Source: Panax quinquefolius
Taxonomy: Eukaryota; Streptophyta; Magnoliopsida; Apiales; Araliaceae
NCBI GenBank assembly: GCA_020205615.1
Contig: CM035153.1
Span: 81,667,853 to 81,731,852, forward strand
Length of the DNA: 64,000 nucleotides
Direction: 5' to 3'
Below are positions 34,346 through 45,502 of this stretch, in pieces. The notes below the pieces were generated by a model. It did not search any database and was not told the DNA's origin. It saw only the letters and a list, made by a program, of their open reading frames with translations. The position numbers and the translations under genes are program-made. The number at the start of each line of letters is the position of its first letter. Within the stretch, counting starts at the first letter, position 1.

Positions 34346-34371
34346 TCTCCACGACAACGGCGCAAAAAACT
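34346..34371 (-). other. Primer binding site of element E (tRNA-Asp-like)
   Basis: On the minus strand the LTR end ...GGAGCCAACA is followed by AGTTTTTTGCGCCGTTGTCG, resembling the Athila primer site TGGCGCCGTTGCCGGGG with a few substitutions. Confidence 0.75.
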
Positions 34372-35646
34372 TGTTGGCTCCTTTTTAGCTTTAATAAAAG
34401 GACTCTAACTCATGCAAGTATACATGGGTCAACAAGTAGTACAGAGTAAGAATAGTATCGATCCACGGAGAAAGGTTTCAAAATTAAATTATTATGCATC
34501 AATTGTATCACTATTTTTAATATGCTTAAACGTATGCTTACAATTTTAAATTAATCTAACTCAAATAATGAATAAAATAATAATAAAAGAATATTAAATC
34601 AAATTTGGAATTAATGGAATTCTAACTTCATTTCATATTTCATCTAAATATTATCATCATGCAAAATTATACATGTATCATGGAAAATTAGGCAAGAGCG
34701 CAAAAATAGACATAACCATTTTTCAATGCATTATGCCCTGCTTACATAATCTCCACATGCAATAGAAATCATGTAATCATCAACAAAACCAAAATCACTA
34801 TATTTCTATGTGAAATTGTAGCAACATTGAATTGAAGCACAAGCTTTTATATTACTACACACGGTGAAACAGTATATTTCTATCTGATTCATAAAATATA
34901 GAGCTAAACATTTCAGCCTCATATACGCATTTTATCATGATTACAACCATACTCACATGTCATTTTTCAATTCCACACAAGTACATAAAATGAATGGCGA
35001 TCAAACATTCATGCAATCCAATCAATCATAATAGAAATTCCAATAATACACAGACAATCAAGTAATCAGACCATTAATTTTAGACTACATATAAAAATCT
35101 GTTAGAATCCCATAATGGATTTTAGTTCATTTCTGAACCGAAAGCCATTATGGGATTATAGCAACACATGGAAAATAATTAGAACAATTGTAGGAGAAGA
35201 TAGAATCGATCAAACCCAATTGTAGTTTATATTCCAACGTGTTGTTCAAATCTCCAATAATTTCCAGCAAAATGAAATGAATTATTGTTCAACAATTGAA
35301 TTCTAAAGAAGATGTAGAAAGTTTTAAGTCTATGTTCAAATCCTCTTTGGAAATTTGTTCCAGGCTTAGAACCCTCGTTCTCTAGTCTAAAAAACTGATA
35401 AAAACAATAATAATCGTGTCTAATACCAACCAGAGTAGTTTAATCGTGTCTAATGCCTTCACTATTTTCCTACCACATGCCACTGCTGAGCTATGCCATT
35501 TCCTGCATTTTCACACCAAAGGAGTTCTAATTACAAGTAATGCAAAATAAAACAAAATACAACTAAACACGTACTGAAATGCACTTGAGATGAGCATAGT
35601 TCTCGTAAATTGATATCCAATAAGTAGGTATAAAACCTACTTATCA
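34372..35646 (-). repeat. 5' LTR of Athila element E (1275 bp)
   Basis: Nearly identical to 24163-25720 but about 283 bp shorter. At the break, aataccaaccagagtagttt is followed by aatcgtgtctaatgccttc, which reuses aatcgtgtctaat from 30 bp upstream, consistent with deletion between short direct repeats. Confidence 0.92.
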
Positions 35647-35651
35647 GTAAT
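35647..35651 (+). other. Target-site duplication, right copy (gtaat)
   Basis: gtaat follows ...CTACTTATCA of the Athila LTR and equals the bases at 24158-24162. Joining across it restores copia D sequence on both sides. Confidence 0.92.
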
Positions 35652-36284
35652 CCTATGTGTGCGAAATAAAGCAATGGTTGCTACATTAGCCATAGGAACT
35701 TATTGTTTAGCATTGCCTACGAGCAAGTATTAAGTCAATAAGTTGTTATTGTATTCCAGTTCTCGTTAGAAACATTATTTTTATTTTTTTGTTGGACAAT
35801 GAAATCTTTGGTATTATATTTAAGAACAATTTTTGTTCTATTTATAATAATAATGTATTTATAGAACTGGAATATTACTTAATGGATTTTATATACTTGA
35901 CTTACATGAAAAATTATTTTGCAAATTGAATAAACTAGTATAAGAAAAGAAGATGATCATTCAAAGAGTTGAATGTGTGTATTTGCTAAAATACAAGTGT
36001 GAATTATTTGAAAGGTTCAAAGAATTCAGAAGTGAAACAAATTAGCAAAGTATTAAGATTATTTGATTAGATCAAGGAATAAATACTTGTGCAATAAGTT
36101 TCTAGATCATCTCAAATGGTTTTCTCATAATGGACACCTCTTGATACGCAATAATTGATTGATGTATCTGAAAGGAAAAATCGTACCTTGTTTGACATGG
36201 TACGATCCATAATGATTTTACCAACATTCCAGTATCCTTCTGGGGTCATGCCCTAGAAATGGTTGCATATCTACAAAAAGGTAA
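35652..36284 (+). pseudogene. Copia pre-integrase and integrase remnant (element D)
   Basis: Continuation of element D. AMVATLAIGTYCLALPTSKY (about 35671-35730) is the segment between protease and integrase. YRTGILLNGFYILDLHEKLF (about 35855-35915) follows. ELFERFKEFRSETN and IKIIRLDQGINT (about 36003-36090) represent the core near its second Asp, and VSERKNRTLFDMVRSIM (about 36165-36215) carries the Glu of the DDE triad. The zinc-binding HHCC part and the start of the core are missing. Stops are frequent. It ends abruptly at 36284, where the LTR of element F begins. Confidence 0.82.
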
Positions 36285-37079
36285 TGTCGACGTTGGGATT
36301 TTTTAGTGTCCCTTTTCGTTACTTGTTCTTTGGTGTTCTCATGTTAATGTTAGATTTGTTTGAAAAAACAAGTGAAAAAGGTCCGACATGTATAATGTCG
36401 ATGCTTTGACTTTAAGAGTCGCCAGTTGGTGTATTTAACTGGTTACACCAACGCAACCGAAAAAGGTTTGCACATTGACCCAGTGATGTGGCACTACTAA
36501 ACGGGTCTATGAAACCGAGATTCATTTGGGTCCGGGGGCTTGATTATGCGGAGGGAAGGTGTTAGGAACCCCCCCGACATCCGTGTTGCCACGGTGACTG
36601 CCACTTTTCAAAGAAATTATTATATAGATGTGTGTGTGTGTTTGTGTGTGGATCAATGTGCAATTATTTGGAAGTAGTGCTATGCCTCGTTCGCACCTAT
36701 ATACAAAGGGTTTGAATTTATAGAAAAATTCAGTTTTAAACAAGATATAGCAATGAAGTTTTATAAAAAGAGGTTTTTCAAACCCTGTGCTCAATAGTAA
36801 TTGAGGCCTTTGATACTTCCATTTTATTATTAAATGTTCTATTGTTTGCTTTTATTTTTGAGATGCGAAGCATCTTGAAAAATAATATCACAAGATGCCA
36901 AACTCTTCATGGGCATGATGACCATCCAAGGAATTCAGACAACGTAAAATAATGTACAAGTCGCTTTCACGGTGAAAAAAGTCCATCATGGGAACCGAAT
37001 CGATTCATGAACTCAAATCAGTGATCACATGATTCCTAGGCTCACATGATACTGCAGTTTGTATGGAAAGCAGTAAGCA

Positions 37080-37180
37080 GTTATATATATAAAAGCTGTA
37101 AATATATATATATATATACAAACTTGATCAACCACCACGAAGCAACTCCATGGGGGATCGAAAATGTAAATATATAAAAG

Positions 37181-37222
<42 letters not shown>

Positions 37223-37745
37223 ATGATCAACCACCACGTAAGTAAATTCGTGGGGACGAAATGTAAATAAAGTCAGTAAAAGTAATCAACTCGCCACGAA
37301 GTAAACTCTAAAGCGACTTAAAATGTAAATAAAGTCGTAAAAGGCCACGAATGTAAATATATATATGTACAATATATATATATATAAAAAAAAGCAGTAA
37401 ACGCACCGGTTGTCAATTCGGGCTCATCGGATATGTCCGACAACAATTATATATATAAGTATATATATATATATATAAAAAAGCAAATAAATGCACCGGA
37501 TGTAAAATTCAGACTCATCGGATATGTCCGACAACAATTATATATATATAAGCAGGTAAATGCTCCGGATATAAAATCCTGGCTCATCAGATATGTCTGA
37601 CAACAATTATATATATAAGTATATATATATATATAAGCAAGTAAACGCTCCAGACAGAAGTCTAGGCTCAATCGAGGCATAACTCGATAATGGTAGTCCA
37701 TATATAAAATATATACATATATAAGTATATATATACAAACAGAAA
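37080..37745. repeat. AT-rich repeat block with near-palindromic TCGGATATGTCCGA units (left LTR F)
   Basis: Blocks of (AT)n alternate with about 85-100 bp units containing ctcatcggatatgtccgaca followed by acaattatatata (at about 37420, 37515 and 37590). The TCGGATATGTCCGA core is nearly self-complementary. The corresponding block of the right LTR is at about 52200-52510. Confidence 0.75.
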
Positions 37746-39414
37746 TGAAAACCACAGACCGAAGTCCGGGCATACGCACAATACACGACTCTCAATGTGT
37801 ATAACAGTGTGTGCTAATATGAGAAGAAGGCTTTATAGAATGTGAGAAGGCTTATAGTGGGCTGCCAATGTAGACTTCTATGACTCTATATGGATAAACA
37901 CTCAGCTCCTGCCGGATAAAAAGATAGATATATATGAGTTAACAAATGTTTAGAGATGAGGAAACACTCGATATGGGTGTGTATAGAGTAAATTGGACAG
38001 GGCTTCCTCGCCTTTCTCTCTCCTTCTCTCTCTCAAATGGCTAACCCCAAGGTCTATATTTATAAACTGATGGCCGCAGGTGTACCTGCGGCAGCCGCAG
38101 TTACACCTGCGGCTAGTTGAGGTGTCCCCGGGCTTCGCGGGTCCCGTCGTCTCCATGCACTATAATGTCCGCTCGAACTTGCAGAACTTCAATCTGAGCA
38201 TCCGAACAAGGTATATGTGACCTTCTTCGGACCGCTTGTGTCGAGAGTTACGCAATAAAATGGATTAGAGGTTGTACGAAGTCAGGAAGAGGGGTCAATG
38301 CCCATGGTCTTCAAGCTTCAAATTCTATCCAAGGTACTGCCACGCGTAATAGTCACTTGGGATTGTAACTCCTTGGTTCTTGTGGGATATTGTTGGATGT
38401 ATGTATGTATGAAGTGTTGAGACGACGCGTCAGTGTTGAGGTGGCAAGATGTCGTTTGACTCTTCATTGGGGTTATCGTCGGTTTGAGTTGAAAGTAGAC
38501 GTTGTTCAGGGTTAAATTTGAGATTGGACTACTTGTATGTATGCCACAATGTCATCTTGTGAGAGTGCCTGTCTGCCCAGTGTTAGCTCCGGGTCTGAGG
38601 TTTGAGTTCCTCGGTAGGAGGTCTGAGCTTAAAGTTGATAGCATGTATTTGAAACAAGCATTTCTGAAGTTATCACCAGAACTGCAACAGCACTCCTTGG
38701 GGTTATCGCCAAGGATGAAACTTGGGGTTATCACCGAGGTTTGGAAATGATCCTTCTGGTGTGTGTTTCGGGGTTGGAAATGATGTTCGCGGTATGTGTC
38801 CTGGGTTTTAGGATTGACTTCCGATAGTATCCGGAATGGATATAAGCTATCTTCCAGGGTTATCTTCAAAAGACAAATTTACCCTCTTGCAATGTCAGTA
38901 ACAAGCGTGCAGAAAATTTTGAGTGTCTACAGATACCTCTCTTTATCATATTCATACAATGAAAGGCATGGATAGGATAAAGAATCCTATACACTTAAAA
39001 TGCAAGTAAGGTAAACATTATGCTATGTGCAGCAACATGATGCAAATGTATGATGCATCATGGAAATGATTGTCAGTTCCCTGGTGATCCTGCCTGGATG
39101 ACAATCAGTGATGGCTTGGACATGCGATCCAAGTCTCCAAGGATGTTGACGTTGGGGCTATCACCAAAGACTCGAATCCTAGACACTGGCTTATATTCTC
39201 TAGAGGTACCTCTTGCATATAAGAGATCTGTTGGGATAACGCTTTGTCTATTTGAGGATGTGTATAACATAATCCCTCATTCTGCGCCGAGATTCTTTTG
39301 CGCGATGCATCATTTGTCATCGGGGTTGCACGACCTTCGTTGATGTGTGTATCACCGGATAGATCCCTGCTAGGTGCATTATCAAGGTTGTTTGACCTTC
39401 ATTGATGTATGTGT

Positions 39415-39715
39415 CAATGGTCGCATTGCGCTGTAACCCCTGCCGGGGATACTTATAGAAGCTGCTTCGATGGGTTTACTTGCCATCGGATGACATGACG
39501 TCAAGGTTGCTTGACCTTCATTGATGTGTGTATCAATGGTCGCATTCTGTTGTAACCCCCGTCGGGGATACGTGGATGATTGAAGAATGTGCGTTGTGAC
39601 CCCCGTCGGGGATACTTCATTAGTTGATAACTTCGACGTTGTAACCCCCGCCGGAGAGGTTTGGTATTTCGTGGTTTGGCGTTGTAACCCCCGCCGGGGA
39701 GGTTTAGGGTTGTGA
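39415..39715. repeat. GC-rich minisatellite with CCCGCCGGGG core (left LTR F)
   Basis: Repeats of gttgtaacccccgccgggga separated by 45 to 60 bp. The CCCCCGCCGGGG core can form a short hairpin. Four or more units; the counterpart is at 54320-54660. Confidence 0.8.
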
Positions 39716-39993
39716 CCCTACAATGACGGCATCGAACCTTTGTGGGGTATTACCGAGCATGATTTGTGAAAGCTGAGCTCATTGGTATAGTATACCCTGC
39801 ATTCAGGTGAAAACCAATGAGATGACGGGAGTTCAATTTTGACCCGTACAAAACCAAGATTCTAGGCTATTGCGCTCAATCGTGTAGCATTTTTATTCCT
39901 GATTTGGCCTTTTCAGCTTGTGAGACCTCCTTTACAACTCTAACTGGAGTGAGCCAGAGGTGTGGGACCCACGTAGGAATGCCACAGGTACAC

Positions 39994-41165
39994 AGATGAG
40001 TTGGATATCGGTGTCATTATGGCAGTGAGAGCTCTCAGGGAGGGTCATACCATTATACCGATGATCATTGCAAAGACTCGAGGTCGGCTATCATTCACGC
40101 ACTTATCCGGCACCAGGAGTGTTCACAGGTAGCTCGGTCATGCTATATGTGTGGTTTATGTCACACTTGAGACCGATTGGCACACTTAGACGGCAGGGGT
40201 TTTGTTTCACCCATGATATAGCCATGTCGTACTCCTTTCAGCCTGTGGAGTGTACAAATGTTGCATCGTGGTCAGTTTTCCTGGTAGGGATTAGAGATCA
40301 GTTTGCTATATTGCCATGTTCAGGGCTTAGCTCACCCTACAGCTTCATTACTCATGCTCCGGGCATGGATTATCTCCCTCTGGATGGATTGAGGGGCATG
40401 ATTACTTACCACACACTAGACGTGATGTGTCAGTATGACCAGTTTCAGGATTTTCACCCTTATGAGGGGGCAGTGAGTCAGTGCTTCGCTTCACACCGTT
40501 TATCAGCGGAGGACAGATCCAGGTTGTATGCCTGTTGGGATCAGTGAGAGCTGGTTGGGTTTTCTGTCAATCATCCGGGTTGTTCTGCAGAGTATTCCGC
40601 ATGGATGGAGACGGAGACTACATCGGCTGCGGTAGTATCCATAGTGTAGGAGACTGATTCTGACGATGAGGAGGCTATAGAAGAGGCTGCTATTCCCATC
40701 GATGACTTGACTGCTGGGCTGCCAGCATTTGTGATGGATTCTCCCACCCCGAGTGCCATTGTTACCCAGTATTCGGCACAGCATTTGGAGCAGAGCTTAC
40801 ATCTAATTATCTATGATAGAGATCAGGCTAGGGCTGTGATGTTGACAGCTCTTGATGAGAGAGACGTCACTCTGTTGGAGAGGGATGAGGGTAGATCAGC
40901 CAGGGATGCCTTGATTGTGGAGTGGGATGCCGCCTTATCTGCTAGGGATGTGGCCATTGTAGTTAGCACTTCAGTTAGATCCCAGATGACTGTCAGTCTT
41001 GCCGACATGAGTGCTTACATTGATGAGCATTATGCAACCATGCAGTTATCCTCTGACCTGCTAGGTCCTGTAGATACCCTTGGGCAGGAGCTTGCAGCGT
41101 TACCTCCGTCTTCAGAGAGGGATGCCATGTTAGATCTTATAGTCCGCATACACACAGATCTGTAA
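39994..41165 (+). pseudogene. Antisense DUF7745-like gene, N-terminally truncated (left copy)
   Basis: It starts mid-protein at DELDIGVIMAVRAL, fused to LTR sequence. A frameshift near 40085 leads to the long frame 40068-40547 (SSVMLYVWFMSHLRPIGTLR, HDIAMSYSFQPVECTNVASW, MDYLPLDGLRGMITYH). A stop at 40545, then 40707-41165 with a charged helical tail (DERDVTLLERDEGRSARDAL) that looks coiled-coil, ending at TAA. It is nearly collinear with 58485-59471. The family (DUF7745-like) occurs in plant retrotransposon-associated ORFs; function unknown. It opposes gag-pol, as antisense ORFs do in Tat elements. Confidence 0.7.
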
Positions 41166-42350
41166 ATAGCTTTGTATTTTCCTGCACAGACTAGCTTAGC
41201 CATTTTGTCATGTACAACACATATGTATATATCAAACAATATTATGTATGGTAGGAAAATATATTTTGATTCACTTCCCTTTTAGTTATGCCTTGATACT
41301 TGCTTGATATTTGCCTGTTTCTCCAAGGCCTTGTGATCTTGATGCATTTTGAACTTATCCTTGATAGGTGGACATTGAGATGTCGTAAGATCTCTCAGAA
41401 CGGATCATTGATTTTTGTATATCCCTACCATCTTTGGTGTCTTGGGACTGGTATCTGTATGGAAAAATGGAGAGGAGAGTGGTTTTTCCACTCTGAGATT
41501 GACCGCACCACAGATGGTCGCAAGTACTTCTATTTGTGAGAAGCCTAGTTAATTCCATCTCTTATGGGTTGGAATTGCTCTTTGAGGCATGATCGCAGCT
41601 TAGATGGTCACCGAATCTTCTATTTGTGAGAAGATGTTGGGTAATTCCATCCCTTTGATCTGAAACCGATGAAATGTGGTGAATTGAAGGTTGATCCCAG
41701 TACCGTGTGACAAGTATTTTTGTTCTGGTAGGGGTTAGACTGAACCATAAATGGCTGCCTACGTACTCCTATTGAAGAGGAGATCAAGTTTGTGTAGAAA
41801 TGTTTTTATTGTTTTTTGTTGAGAAAGGGCAGAAATGTTTTTGTTTTTTTTTGTTGTTTATTGCGACCATGCCTTATAGAATATGGTTTCCTACGTACCC
41901 TCGGGTATCAAGGAGATCAGGTCGACGTAGTTCGCCCCTCAGGACGAATCGCAGCTAAAGAGAAATGTGAATCCCATGTGTAGGCTATACTGCGGGGAGA
42001 AGAAAGTTTGATCCCATAAAGGGGATAAACTGCAGGTGTGGAAAAAAGTTTGATCCCGTCTTCAGGACAAACTGCAAGTGTAGAAAAGTTTAATCCCGTC
42101 TTCAGGATAAACTGCAAGTGTGAAAAATTTTAATCCCGTCTTTAGGATAAACTGCAAGTGTGAAAGGTTCAATCCCGTCTTCACGATAACCAAAATTGTA
42201 TAAAAGGTTTGAAATGAAGTGACACCAGCCTGCTGGTTTGAAGTGTATGTTTCCCTGAGGGGCAGAAGAGTATGTGAAAAGGAAAGGGTTCAAAACCGGA
42301 ATGACTAGTGATTTGATGATCAAAACCAGGATGTTTGTTTGATGGTAACT
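41166..42350. other. Spacer between antisense gene and pol of element F
   Basis: No supported gene. The first 750 bp match 59600-60518 of the right copy. A short open stretch conserved in both copies (41300-41539; 59842-60048) reads GSLIFVYPYHLWCLGTGICM here and may be an extra 3' exon of the antisense gene, preceded by a ccttgatag|gtggac acceptor-like sequence. Coding status is unproven. A 40-bp minisatellite occupies 41968-42190. Confidence 0.45.
41968..42190. repeat. 40-bp minisatellite
   Basis: Unit core atcccgtcttcaggataaac then tgcaagtgtgaaaagttta, repeated about five times with increasing similarity toward 42190. Present only in the left part of F, because the right copy is cut just before it (60518). 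Confidence 0.82.
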
Positions 42351-43584
42351 TCAGACATAGTACCATTTCACGGTGTCTGAGTTGATAAGCTGTGGAAATT
42401 CATCTCCATCCATTTCCTACAATCTGAGAGCACCTCCTGTCAATAACTCCTTGACAACAAATGGACCTTCCCAGTTAGGAGCAAATTTTCCCTTAGACTG
42501 ATCTTGGTTGTCAATGATCTTTTTCAAAACCAAGTCATGTTGTTTAAACTGCAGTAGCCGGACTTTTCTATTGCAGGATCGTGCGATCCTCTACTGATAT
42601 AATTGACCATGGAAGATAGCCGCGATTTGTCTTTCGTCTATTAGAGACAATTGGTGATACCTGTCTTGTACCCATTGGTCTTCATCCAACTGAGCATCCA
42701 TCAACACTCGGAGGGATTCCATTTCCACCTCTATGGGGAGCACTGCTTCCATCACATAGGCTAATGAGTAGGGGGTTGCCCTGGTGGAAGTACGCATAGA
42801 AGTTTTGTAAGCTAATAAAGTCAGAGGCAAGAGGTCAGGCCATCCTTTGTGATTGGCGGACATTTTCTATATGATCTTTTTGATGTTTTTATTAACCACT
42901 TCAACAGCCCCATTCATATTTGGACGGTAGATGACGGAGTTAAGGTGTTTGATGTGGAATTTTCTGCATAACTCCTCCATCATTTTGTTGTTGAAGTTCT
43001 TAGCATTGTCTGACACAATGACCTCTGGTTGTCCATATCGACAAACAACATTGTTTCTGATGAAAGCAATGATGACTTCTTTAGTAACCCTGGGGAAGGA
43101 AGCTACTTCTACCCATTTGGTGAAGTAGTCGATCATGGTGAATATGAATCGATGTCCATTATTGGCTTTGGGCTCGATGGGCCCGATCACGTCCATTCCC
43201 CACATTGAGAAGGGCCATGTGGAGTTCTCTTGGAGGGGCATGGATGGAATTTCCATAAATTTGGCATTGATATCACCTCTTCATGTGATCATCACAGTCA
43301 GCTTTGGGTGTAAGCCAATAATTCCCTATTCTGAGGATCTTCTTGACAAGTAGGGGTCCGCTCATGTGAGGGCCACATACTCCACCATGGATCTCATCCA
43401 TGAGTCTCTGAGCTTGGTCTTTATCTAGACATCTGAGGAGACCTAATCCTACATCTCTTTTGTAGAGTGCATCTCCGCTCAGGTAGAAATTCATAACAAG
43501 TCGATGAATCCGCCTCTTCTCAGTTAGGCTCGCCTCAGTGAGTGTAGATCCATCTCGCAGATACTCCTTGATGTGCTGTACCAA
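42351..43584 (-). pseudogene. Tat-type integrase (element F)
   Basis: Zinc-binding region: MDEIHGGVCGPHMSG and YWLTPKADCDDHMKR (43584-43273). Core: WGMDVIGPIEPKANNGHRFI with the first Asp (about 43205), VIVSDNAKNFNNKMMEELCR with the second (about 43020) and NMNGAVEVVNKNIKKII with the Glu (about 42915). Then YKTSMRTSTRATPYSLAYVM (42863-42591) and a C-terminal part ending KWYYV at TGA 42351. All three catalytic acids are kept. Stops or shifts lie near 43265, 42865 and 42590. Confidence 0.88.
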
Positions 43585-43605
43585 GGGTTGTGGATGGGAG
43601 GTAGT

Positions 43606-44100
43606 TCATCCGATACTTCTCCAACATAGTTCCCATAGACTAGGGGCTTTTTGCAGAGCAAACATGATGCTTGGCATGTTTTCCTTGCCAGGTATGTGAA
43701 CCAAGGAGGCCAACATTGCTAATGCATCCGTAAAATCATTCCTATTGTGAGGAATGTGTAGAAAGGAGATTTCTTCAAACTCCAAAGCCATCTATAGAAC
43801 TTTCCGATGGTAAGGCAGCAAATGTAATTCTTTGGTCTGATAGATTCCTGTAGATTTTCTGATTACCAATTTGGAATCCCCAAAGACGATTAATCACTTT
43901 GACGCCCATTGAATCTGCAAGTTTTAGCCCCATAATCTGACCTTTATATTCAAATTTGTGTTGTTGGTGCTTTACAAACCGTAATTTGACTATGATGGGA
44001 TACTGCTCCCTCAGTATAGAACACTAGAATCGCTCCAACTCGAGAACCTTCGCATTGTGACTCCATCAAAATACATTTTCCACATATGGAATGTATCATA
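43606..44100 (-). pseudogene. Second (additional) RNase H of element F
   Basis: Between the first RNase H and integrase, the minus strand encodes GSRVGAILVF (about 44030), GLKLADSMGVK and, at the end, EFEEISFLHIPHNRNDFTDA and LAMLASLVHIPGKENM (43791-43606). This position and the HIPxxxNxxxDALA ending fit the extra archaeal-type RNase H that marks the Tat lineage. The middle is badly decayed with frameshifts. Confidence 0.65.
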
Positions 44101-44130
44101 CTGATGTTGTTGCTGAACTATCATTACCCC

Positions 44131-45460
44131 TTAATCAGGGAAGTATGTTTCCAAGGGTTTGTAGTCCCCTACAGGTGCGGTGGCCAGTTGATCCGCAATT
44201 CCTTGACCGTTGACAAACTTTTGCATCACGTAGACGATGTCAAATTGCTGTAGGATCAACTGCCATCTGGACAGTCGATAATTTAGTATGGGCTTACTGA
44301 ACACATACTTGAGAGGATCCACGCGGGATATGAGATGGGTTGTGTGACCATGGAGGTAATGTTGTAACCTCATGGAAGCCCATGCTAAAGCACAACAAGT
44401 CTTCTTAATCAGAGTGTACTTGTGTTCACTGATGTTGAATCTTTTGTTGAGGTAATAGATAGCTCGTTCTTGGCCTCTATCGTCTTTTTTCCCCAGCATA
44501 CAGCCCATGGCATTGTCATTAATGGACAGGTACATGAATAGGGGCACATCATCCCTGGGTGGTACCAAAACAAGAGCGTTAATCAGTTGCTCTTTAATGG
44601 TAAGGAAGGCTTTCTAACACTCATCATTCCATTTCATGGAGGAGTTCTTCCTTAACAGCTTGAAGATTGGCTCACAGGTTGCTGTGAGTTAAGAAATGAA
44701 CCTGCTAATGAAGTTGATTCTTCCCAAAAATCCCCGAATTTCCTTCTCTGTCTAAGGAATGGGCATTTCCTTGATGGCCTGGATTTTGGTAGGATCCAGT
44801 TCAATCCCTTTGTGGCTGACTAGGAAACCTAGCAACTTGCCTAACTTGACACCAAAGGCGCACTTGGCTAGATTCAACTTCAAGTTGTCCTTACACAACC
44901 TGTTGAAAAGCTTTCTGAGATGGTCTAAGTGGTTATCCTCCTTTCAGGATTTGACAATGATGTCATCCACGTAGATCTTTATCTCCCTGTGCATTAAATC
45001 GTGGAAAAGAGCCATCATAGCTCGGTGATAAGTTGCCCCGACATTGATGAGGCCAAATGACAACCGTCTGTAGCAAAAAGTTCCCCAAGGCATGATGAAA
45101 GTAGTTTTCTCACGGTCATCCTCAGTGACCATAATTTGATGGTACCCCGCAAAGCAATCAGCAAAGGAGTAGATGTTGTATTGAGTAGTGTTGTCAATAA
45201 GAATGTGGATAAAGGGCACGGAAAAGCTATCTTTAAGGCAAGCTTTATTCAAATCCCGGTTTAGGCATGGGAACAATGTTGGATATCCACTCCGGATATG
45301 TAGACACCATGATAATGCTAGCTTGAAATTGTTTCACAATTTCTTCTTTAACTTTTAAACTCCATTCAGGTTTCAATCGCCTGAGTTTTTGCCTAACTGG
45401 CTTAAATTCTTCTTTAATGGGAAGGTGATGAAGAACAATGTCAGTGGACAAACCCTCCAT
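44131..45460 (-). pseudogene. Tat-type reverse transcriptase and first RNase H (element F)
   Basis: The RT opens with EFKPVRQKLRRLKPEWSLKV and VSTYPEWISNIVPMPKP (45460-45245). It continues RDLNKACLKDSFSVPFIHIL, MPWGTFCYRRLSFGLINVGA and the catalytic box IKIYVDDIIVKS (45276-44944). After a decayed thumb, the first RNase H covers 44568-44131 (INDNAMGCMLGKKDDRGQER, AIYYLNKRFNISEHKYTLIK), ending QGIADQLATAPVGDYKPLET. The YVDD box is intact, but stops lie near 44940 and 44590. LNKACPKD-like and YVDDMIAKS-like blocks are characteristic of the Tat/Ogre group. Confidence 0.9.
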
Positions 45461-45502
45461 GTCTTCATGAAACCATGCAAATATATCCTGGAATTGGGTT
45501 AA

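Larger units (their letters stand above)
24163..35646 (-). mobile_element. Element E: structurally complete Athila retrotransposon (11.5 kb)
   Basis: Minus-strand order: 5' LTR (35646-34372), PBS, gag, protease, RT/RNase H, integrase, post-integrase ORF, PPT and 3' LTR (25720-24163). It is flanked by a gtaat target duplication and sits inside the protease-integrase junction of copia D. The RT signature (FMDDFSVFGDSSDLCLDN), the CDIGAS protease motif and the tRNA-Asp-like PBS identify the Athila lineage. It has several stops and is non-autonomous, yet it is the best-preserved element in the window. Confidence 0.95.
36285..39992 (-). repeat. Left LTR of element F, truncated (3.7 kb)
   Basis: It begins (plus) TGTCGACGTTGGGATTTTTT, as does 50267, and aligns with the right LTR up to ccacaggtacac (39993), including (AT)n blocks (37090-37720) and the cccgccgggg minisatellite (39415-39715). 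The distal about 0.7 kb next to the PPT is missing. The join to the antisense gene is at about 39988-39993. No genes inside; ORFs here are translations of AT repeats. Confidence 0.88.

Noticed and set aside
37025..37795. Tyr/Ile-rich membrane-like ORFs on the minus strand
   Set aside because: Artefacts of the AT repeats in LTR F; the same pattern recurs at 51849-52582 in the right LTR.
38502..39343. ORFs on both strands within the left LTR of F
   Set aside because: They overlap shadow frames on the other strand, and the corresponding right-LTR sequence does not keep the same frames.
41968..42190. Possible CRISPR-like array
   Set aside because: Direct tandem 40-bp units without unique spacers, in plant retrotransposon DNA.
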